64,000 bases of DNA from Theodoxus fluviatilis (Eukaryota > Mollusca > Gastropoda > Cycloneritida > Neritidae), in contig JAWQFJ010017326.1 of assembly GCA_034096865.1 (NCBI GenBank), positions 1 through 64,000 of the forward strand, in the 5' to 3' direction. Each line of letters begins with the position of its first letter. The stretch's first letter is position 1. The position numbers and the translations under genes are program-made. Positions 53,983-62,900 of the stretch are shown here, in pieces. The notes under the pieces are model-generated. The model did no database searches, was not told the origin of the DNA, and saw only the letters and a program-made list of their open reading frames with translations.

Positions 53983-56900
53983 TTACTACTACTACTACTA
54001 CTCCTACTACCCCTACTACTACTACCCCTACAACCACCACTAGGGGGTAAAGTGAAAAATGGATTGAGCCCTAGAAACTGGTGATAAATTACTATATAAA
54101 ACTACATTTCTGCCTTTACCTGTTACTACTACTACCACGTCAATGACCACTACCACTATTACTAGTCTCTCAGTCTTCCACTTCAGTCTTTGTTTTTTCC
54201 TCTAAACAAATGAGAGACCCTCGTTTGAGATCACAGTTCATGGGGAATTGCAGACACAGGGGAGTGTGACAACACTGTCACAAGGGGAGGTGCAGACTCT
54301 GCCACAGCTGCCACATGCCCACTTTCTGGACATCTCTGTGCGTCCACTTTCAACTTGTCTTCTGTTCACATCTCCAACACTAATGATATCTTTGTTGAAT
54401 GTCGCGTTGGAGTTCCATGATGATTATACCAACTACTGCTAGTAGCAGCAGAAGCAGCAGAAGTAGTAGTCATAGTCACAGGCAACTGCCTGTCTCAAAA
54501 GACAATGGTAGCACCTAGGTAGGTCTGATAGCTCGGGGGTACCGTCTGAGAGGCTAACGAGTCCCACCTAGTGAGGCCATTTCTGCCACACCCTTCATAG
54601 GTAAACTGTCTAAGTCTGAGAGGAATTAATAATCTCCTCTCTCTGTCTCCTCCAACTCTTGTCCTTCAATTGGTGGTTCCTCTTGACTTTGTTCCTCATA
54701 GTGCCCTCTTTGACAGTGACTTTCCAACTGCTGCCATCGTCTGTGAATTGTTCCCAGCTGTATGGGGTGACATCTATAAGTCTCTCCTGGGTACATTGTT
54801 TTTCAACTCCTCTTGTCCACCACACCCGATTCCCTCTTTAACAGTGCTTTTTTATCTGCTGTGGTCACCGGCAAGATTGCCCAGCTTTCTAAGAGGATGC
54901 CGATGGGTGTTAAGTCTCTTCTGCATACGCCTTTGTGGCAGAACACGACAACAACCACTACTACTACTATTACTACTCTGTTTGCATACCATTGAACCAA
55001 TGATGTCAGCTATTGCGCTGTATTCGTTCGTGGGCCTGGGTGTGGCTGACCAGTCCAGTTCTGGAGGCACACACCCGCGGACATCTTGGGCAGTGGAATG
55101 ACGCAGCGGCTGGCGCAGAGGCAGAGGCTTTCCTTCGCTCCCTGGCACTGGTCATTCTCTCCCGCCGACTCTTCTCGCAGGAAGTGAAAGTATTTGCACT
55201 ATATGTACTTCTACTACTTTGTACCCTTACTGCTAAAAAAAGGTAAAGGTAAAGGTGTGGTTTTATACAGCATCTCATCACCAATATCTGGGTCTCAAAC
55301 CGCTTTACACTTTACCCCCTGATCATTGGGCAGCTGGATCAATTCTTCACTGGTACCTCACAACAAAGTGAGAGACACTTAAGACGCACACAGTCAGGCA
55401 CCAGCACCAACTCCACTCCCTGGGGAGTATTCCAACCTGATGCTGACTCATGGCTGCATACAAGGGTTAATTGCTCTACAATTTGCCAACATTGCCCTCA
55501 CAGGTACCCAGTTTTACTCCTGGGTGGGGAGAGGCAATATTTGCAAAGCATCTTGCTCATGGATGCAACTCTGGGAACCGCCCTGCTTCAAACATCGCAT
55601 CCACTATCCACAAACAACTACAGGTCAAGCATGCTAACCACTTTGCCACAGAGCCCTGCTACTACTACCACTATCACCACCACTACTATTACTACTGTTA
55701 CTACCACTGCAAAAGCACAACTCACCTGCAACATGGCGTTGCAGTAGGCATTGGGGATGTGGGTCTCCAGGCCAGCAAAGTTGGTTTTGTTGTAGTGCCG
55801 GAAGTCAAAGTCTTCCAGTCCAAATTTGGAATACTTCATCTCCACACGGCGGTAGCGCTTGGGAATGATGGCAAACGGATCCGTTCCTGTCCAAACATAA
55901 TGCAGAGCAGGGTTCACAGACAGGGAATAGTGACTGATGAACTTATGGAAGACTTCTTGCAAGAGGAACAGTTTTACAAAGAATTTAAGTATTCAAGGAA
56001 AGAGGGCCACACAAGAATATTGTCCCCATACTGTTTCATTCTGTTTTATTTGGCAGGCTTTGCTCATAATGTTACACTCCAAGCAACTGCTCGAAGTGCG
56101 ATGCTGTGAGTTGGGACTCGGACAGTTTTAACATATTGTTTTTAACAAAAACATATAAATGAATATATGTCCCAATAAATCCAAACAATTACACTGATAA
56201 TTTTTCTGTGGAAAAGAGTGGCTAGTCTGAAACTGCAATGTTTCAAGCAACTATTTCGTTTTTATTTTGCCCTTTTACAGTACTTTTACTATGTTTAGAT
56301 AATATGGAACATGACTAAGATATTTCAAAAACATTTTGCCCCATGATTTTCAGTATATATATAAAAATTATTACACTTTTGGTAAACTTATGTTAAAGAA
56401 AACTCCATCGTCTTTCCACTTCACATGTAAAACTTAACAAATGAATGAACAAATAAATGAACAAATGAATGAACAAAATTATTAAGATGGCAAGTGGCCT
56501 ATTCTAATGAAATGCACAACATGTGAATACTATCCACATTTTTTCCCTGTCAACAAATGAAGTGAAAATTATCATATCAATGTAGAAGCTGTCTTGCTCT
56601 GCAGATTCCAGGGCATCTTGCTCTCAGTTAATTGCTATACATGAATATGAATATGCACTCTAGAAATGTATATGGTTATGGTTACGGTAACCTGATCAAC
56701 CCTTTTTTCTGCCAACCCTAATCTTTTTTTCCCCAATGGTGCAAACAAAAAGAAGATGTTGACGGTAATCAATGAATTGTGTACTGTCCCATCTTCCCAG
56801 TCATATAAGCACTAAAGGAATCCACTATTTCAGTAAAAAAAAAGTTTTACAAGTTTTTTCAGCAAAGGAGAAATTGTGATTTATGTTCAATTTGGTCTCT

Positions 56901-59900
56901 CCTATTAAAAAAAAAGTTTAAAAAAAGTTCTGACTGACCTAATGACTCTTGTTTGGGGGCCATTTTATGATAACCACAACCAATGTTTTGTTTGGCCTTA
57001 TTGCACAATCCTACCAGAGAGTGATGCAAAAAAGCAACAAAAATCTTCATTGTAATGAGATTAAATTAAATGGTTTCTAACCCTAATTACTGTTTAAAAG
57101 ATTTAATATTAAATAAATGAAATATTAAGTTTAGAGGGAAAACTAATTAGTTTGAAATTTTAACACCTGTTATTTACATCCAACTTGTGAAAAAGTCTTC
57201 ACATAGAGTTTGATTGGCAACATCATGTAAGCTGATCTGGTTGATCATTTATCATTTAACAGAATCAAACTAACAATGATGACTAATATTCATGATGGTC
57301 AACAACATATTTTTTCTTATCTAGAATGCTAAATGGGTGAAAGACAAATGAACAAACAACTGAACAAATGAATGAATGAATGAATGAACAAATGGATGAA
57401 GAAACAAATAACTGAACCAACAAACTACCTAACATTTAAAGTTCAATGAAATAATGAACCAAAAAACAACTTGTTCTCTTTGATCTATCATTCAAGACTG
57501 GCTGGGCAAGGTTAGTAGAAAGACACAGGACTGAGTACAGGAACTTGGACATGCCTAGGCTGGGTGGAACATGTGTCATGTCAGCACAATGCAATTACCT
57601 GATATCTCTGGCATACGTCTAACCTTTCGGACAGCAGGCACATAGGGGTTTCTCAGGAGGCCCCTACCAAAACCTGAAAACAGTTGTTCTCCGACTGACG
57701 TTTGCAAATTCCCTTTGTGCCCAGACTCGTGTCATTTCAAGAACTGTGATTTGGATGACAGGCATCTCTTTTCATTCCATGAATATACATGTATGTACTT
57801 TTATCCGAAGATTGGTTGTAACTTCTGAATGATAACGCTTTTGTTTTTTCATGTTGGCATACCAATTAATTAGTTTGATTGTTGTGTCAACAGTCATCAG
57901 GCAACACCAAATTCCTCAATTTTGAGAAAAAGGAAGTCTTTGTTTAAACAAGGCCAAGAAAAATTATATTGTTCAGTTACATTACCCTGTGCTATGTATG
58001 TCTTTGTACTGGACAATGTCAAGCAGATTGTGATAGGCATCATTTTATTAAGTAGCTCCTAGCAAGACATCGATTCATATGACAATTTTCTGGCAAGCAT
58101 AATTGTTGATTTTTGTGCTTGATTGGTAGATGCATGTAGTGATGGGCAGAAACATCCTTAGGAAGCAATTCCCTCATTCATATATTTGAAATCAAATTAT
58201 GATGTCATATTATTGTATTCATGTACAAATCTTTGGCTGCAAGGGGCCAGTCCTGCCTGAGCTACTGGAGCAGGCGCCAAAAGCCCAGCATCCTGAGGTT
58301 CCAGCTAATGAGAGAGACATTAATTGGCTCTGGCCATTTGTTATAATTAAAAAATTATTGGTTGCTTCATGGAAAAAGCGTGTACCCTAGTCATAATCTG
58401 ATTTCCTTTTTCTTGATTGAATGAAACGTTGGTAGATGATCACGGATGTCTAAATCCGTTGATTTCTCACCAATACCAAAATCATTACCGTCAGCCTGAG
58501 AGACTTCCTGTCTGTGCACATTTTCAAGGGTCTAGATTATATTCTTCTCAATTCAGTTCTGAACAAAGGGTGGCTACTGAGGATGCAGACCTGTTTACCT
58601 CATGCTAGTGCAACGTGTAGTACGGGCAGCTAAAAAGTGTTGTCAAGGTTGTCAAAAGTGTTGTCTACTATTTCTTCAACATCATAACTAATACAATCCA
58701 GTGATAACATAAGTAAATATGTGCGTGCATTTATGTGTAATATTCATATTAAATTGAGTAGCTTTATAATACATTATGCCTATAACATCCTGAATTTGTC
58801 GGCTGAAGCCAGTGGCACATTGTTGTCAACAATGATGCAACAGAGAATCGCCTCTGCTGTAGTCACATCCTGCTCCAGCAAGTTTCCAGTCTTTGAGGTC
58901 AATGCCCTCTGGAAAACATGTGATAATGGCACAGACTTTCCCACAGCATTCTCAAACTCTTTGTGAGATTCACTTTCGCAATGCTTCCTGCAATCGTACA
59001 ATCCAGAATGTCGGATGGAAAAATCACTTTTGCAGATAGTGCAGCGAGCGAATGTTGGACCTTTCCGGGAAACAATAAGGCAAGGATACCACTCGTGGTA
59101 CAACGCATGGTACTTTTGCCATGCCCTCTTTCTTCTTTTTCAACACAGCAGATGCGTTTGAGAAACTTCAGATGCTACGACTTCTTCCTCCTTGGAGGTT
59201 TCATGTCGCCTCTTGTCAAAAGACACCATCTTTTCTTTTCGTGTGTTTCTTCCCGCGATTGGGAAAACTCCATGTTCAAAGCAATGTGCGTCTTTTACAT
59301 ACTAACTGAAAGCCAGTAACCCAGATGATGAGGGTTATGGCAACTCTAGCGTGCATGCTGCCAACGGTACATGCTTTTAAAGAAAGGTGACTGAAAAAAA
59401 CGGAATCGGCATGCATCTAAAATATGAAACGGAAAACGAAATAAACTTGTCAAATAAAAAGTGTAGCGGTGACCAACTGAAAAGTGTAGTTTAGCTTGGT
59501 TAGGCATAGAAGCGTAGCCCTGGGGTCAATAGCATAGTTTTCTAGGCCCAAAGCATAGGGTAAACAGGTCTGACGATGAGTGCATCTTTTGAAAGTTTGA
59601 AACAATTAGAATATGTTATTTAAAAAATACAGGTATGAAATACTAAAGGTATCATAAAACAGTAGTTGTTTTCTAATCCCAATGAATTGTTGAATATAAC
59701 CAGAAATATTTAAAATGGATAAACTTGACAAAGTTTTCTTCTATAATTTCAGCTGAAGGTCCAGTTTCTGAAGATTCCTCTTTGTCACGCAGCACTCTCT
59801 CTCCTTATCTATTCCAAAGTCTTAATGACCATTGGGGCACCACAGATCTGGCTCCCAGTTCCCTCCATCCTTCCCGGTCTCTGTCCTTCTGACTGTCTCG

Positions 59901-62900
59901 CTCAGCGTCAAGCCTGTCTGCTCTGGGATGTTGTCCTCCCATCTCCTTTTCGGCCTGCCTCTATCTCTGCCTCCCTGTACATGTACTGTTCCTTGTAGGA
60001 TTGTTTTGGCCAATCCTGAAGATTGTGAGACATGACCATACCACCTCATTTTCCTTCAACACGCAACAAGTATGCTACGGGTGAAAAAGCAAAGTAGTCT
60101 GAAGAGGGCAAAACATCACAAGACAACACATCTCACCTCTTCCAAGTGGAGACTCTGGAACAGGGTTGAAGGGGTTGTGCCAAGTGCCGGCAGGCTTGGC
60201 GGTCATCTTGTAGGGAATCTGGTTGCGCCTCTCTTTTCTCGGGTTCAATGCATACAGCACATTGTGGTTGCCGACGTTGGGATTGATGCGCACTGAGCGT
60301 AGAATGTCTGGATCTATGGGCTTGGGCTTCCTGAAACATAAAGACAGACAAACAGATTTTAACTTTGTGCTGCGAAGTGTTGTGTAATTGGGCAAATGTT
60401 CATGTTTGCACCCATGCACTGTATCAGCATGGAGAGCCTGCCTTTGTGTTTTGGACTGCTCTGTGGTCATGTTCATGTTTATGACTGCAGCCATGCATTG
60501 GGTCAGTGTAAGATGACATCCTCTAATGTGAACATCCTTCATGGAATATTGCCATTCTTGCTGTTTGACCTCATGTCAGTGCTTGTGTAGATGACAGGGA
60601 TTTTCCCAGATTCATGGGTGACGGGCAGTGTTGTGAACTGGTGAGGGAGTACGTCATTAACGGAGACATGGCAACATCTGAGGAGGGGTAGCTTGCTGAA
60701 AAGGAAAGAGATGGTAAGAATGAGGTGTTACAGGTACTTATTCTGATGGTGTTTCAAACGGTGGTAAATGGAGGAGAGAAACCTGAATAAGAGTTCTAGG
60801 AATCATTGGGGATGGTTGCAGTTGCAGAGGTGATTATTGTTTCCAGGCAGTATCCAAACTTGTGTTGTGTTCTCCTCTTAATGTACCTTTTCATGTGTGC
60901 AGAATTTCGTGATACTTTTCATGAATAAAGTCATTTTGATTTGTATGTATGAACGTACATTTTTAAGGTGCTGGTCTACATCCCACCAGGATGCTCAAAG
61001 TGATCAATTCTGGAGCAAAGCAGTGTTTTCAGCTGCTTTTTGAAGGATGTGAAGGAGTCCCATCATCTCGTGGATTTAGGAATGTCGTTCCACAAAACTG
61101 CTCCAGCAAATAAAAAGGAGCACTGCCCATTTCATTTTGAATTAATGGTTTTCTTTTTTTTTCAGTAATCCTTGGGTTGAGGACCTGAGGTTTCTTGGTT
61201 GAGTATAGACAGTTAGCAACTCCCTCAGACACAATGGAGAACATTGAGTCAGACACTTGTACTCGAGGCAGACAATCTTGAAGTCTCCCCTGAGAGCAAC
61301 AGGTAGCCAATGAAGTTCTTTCAGCACTGGGGATATGTGTGCCTGAGGGGGTACGACTTTGACAACCCTAGCGCTCACATTTTCAATCAGTTGAATCAAA
61401 TGGCAGGAGCTCCTTGATGTATCTTCATCATTGAAATTTCTGGCTGCTGGACTTCTTGGACATACTCCATCAGCTACATGGGCTATTGGGGGGCACTGGG
61501 ACAGGATGAGAGATGTACCTACAGGAATGGACTCCACCATTACAAAAGTGCTTGAAGCCAGTCACATTGGTTCAAAAGGAAATACCTTCAGTTCCCTTTC
61601 GAAGAATTTCACGGAGTTGGATGTCATAACTATTTGAAGAGAGTCTTTCTGGTATGCTGCTACATGGTGAAATAATATACAGCCAGCATTGTTTAAATTA
61701 CTGAGCACATTTACTAACAGATCTATCAACAAATTAAATGAACAGATACCAAGTTACTGGAAAGGAAGAATTGACTCAGGAATGACACACACAACACGCA
61801 CACCAGTGCATGCATACACATATGACCGTGTGAAGTGAAGCCCGAAGTCTTTACATGGACTCTCTCTCTCCCTCTCTCTCTCTCCCCCCCCCCCCCCCTC
61901 CCCCCGACATTGCATTGTTCCCCACTCTCCTTCCTCTATCATGTATTCTGCGTCTCGGAAGCCCGTGTTATATATGTTGTGGGACCAGCCTACTATGCAG
62001 CTTATCAGTCCGGGATGATCTCACAGCGGCCTTTCCTTATCGTTTGTTAATTGAACTTGACATGAGACCGCTGATAGTCCCTCCTGTCGTTCTCACGCGC
62101 TATGCCTAAATTGTTAGAAACAAGAGACAAATTTGATGCTTTCTCTAAATCAAGACATCTGATTGCAATGGTGCACTATTCATTCGGTTGACTTTGTTAT
62201 GCCTATCGAGGCAACACTTGATGTGAACAATTTCGAGTAAGTATAAGGCAGCAATGAGCCTTTTTCTATCATTAGGAAAACACAACCCAGAGACAGGCTG
62301 AGATCCGCGACTGCCGATCCCAAGCCTGGCTCCCCTGAGGTCAGCTCATTTTTTTGATAAGGAGGGACTGTCGCCAGGTCTAGACGGATGACCACCACCA
62401 GTCTCTTGAGAGACCCCCATCCCATCTGAGGGAGAGACCACTGCCACCATGGTCTTGCGTTTGGTCTAGACCATTACCAACTGGCCTGGGACCAGCCCGC
62501 AGCTCCTATACCCATGGGTAACAATAAAGTTGTGGAAAGCAGCAGCGATTTTGTCTCATGCCTGGGTCCTTGTCCCATCAAACCTTGCCTCCACCCCCAT
62601 CACACACAGAACCCCCGGTCCCCCCCAAAAACACCCCACCCCCCCACTTCGGACACCAAACACACACACAAATGCACACACACACAAATGCACACACACA
62701 CACACACACACACCACACATGCACGCACGCACACACACACACACACACACACAGACACCACACATGCAGCAAGACAGAAAGGGAATCAAGCAAAACAGGC
62801 TAACAACAGTTTTATACCAACTGTCCAAAACACAAGATGTCCGTACCTGTACACTCGACGACAGAATTCAATGGGCCAGTCCGACAGAAGAGACTCTCTT

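Noticed and set aside
54670..55101. 143-codon plus-strand open frame with hydrophobic segments
   Set aside because: Opposite strand of LINE-derived fragments; composition does not support a membrane protein gene.
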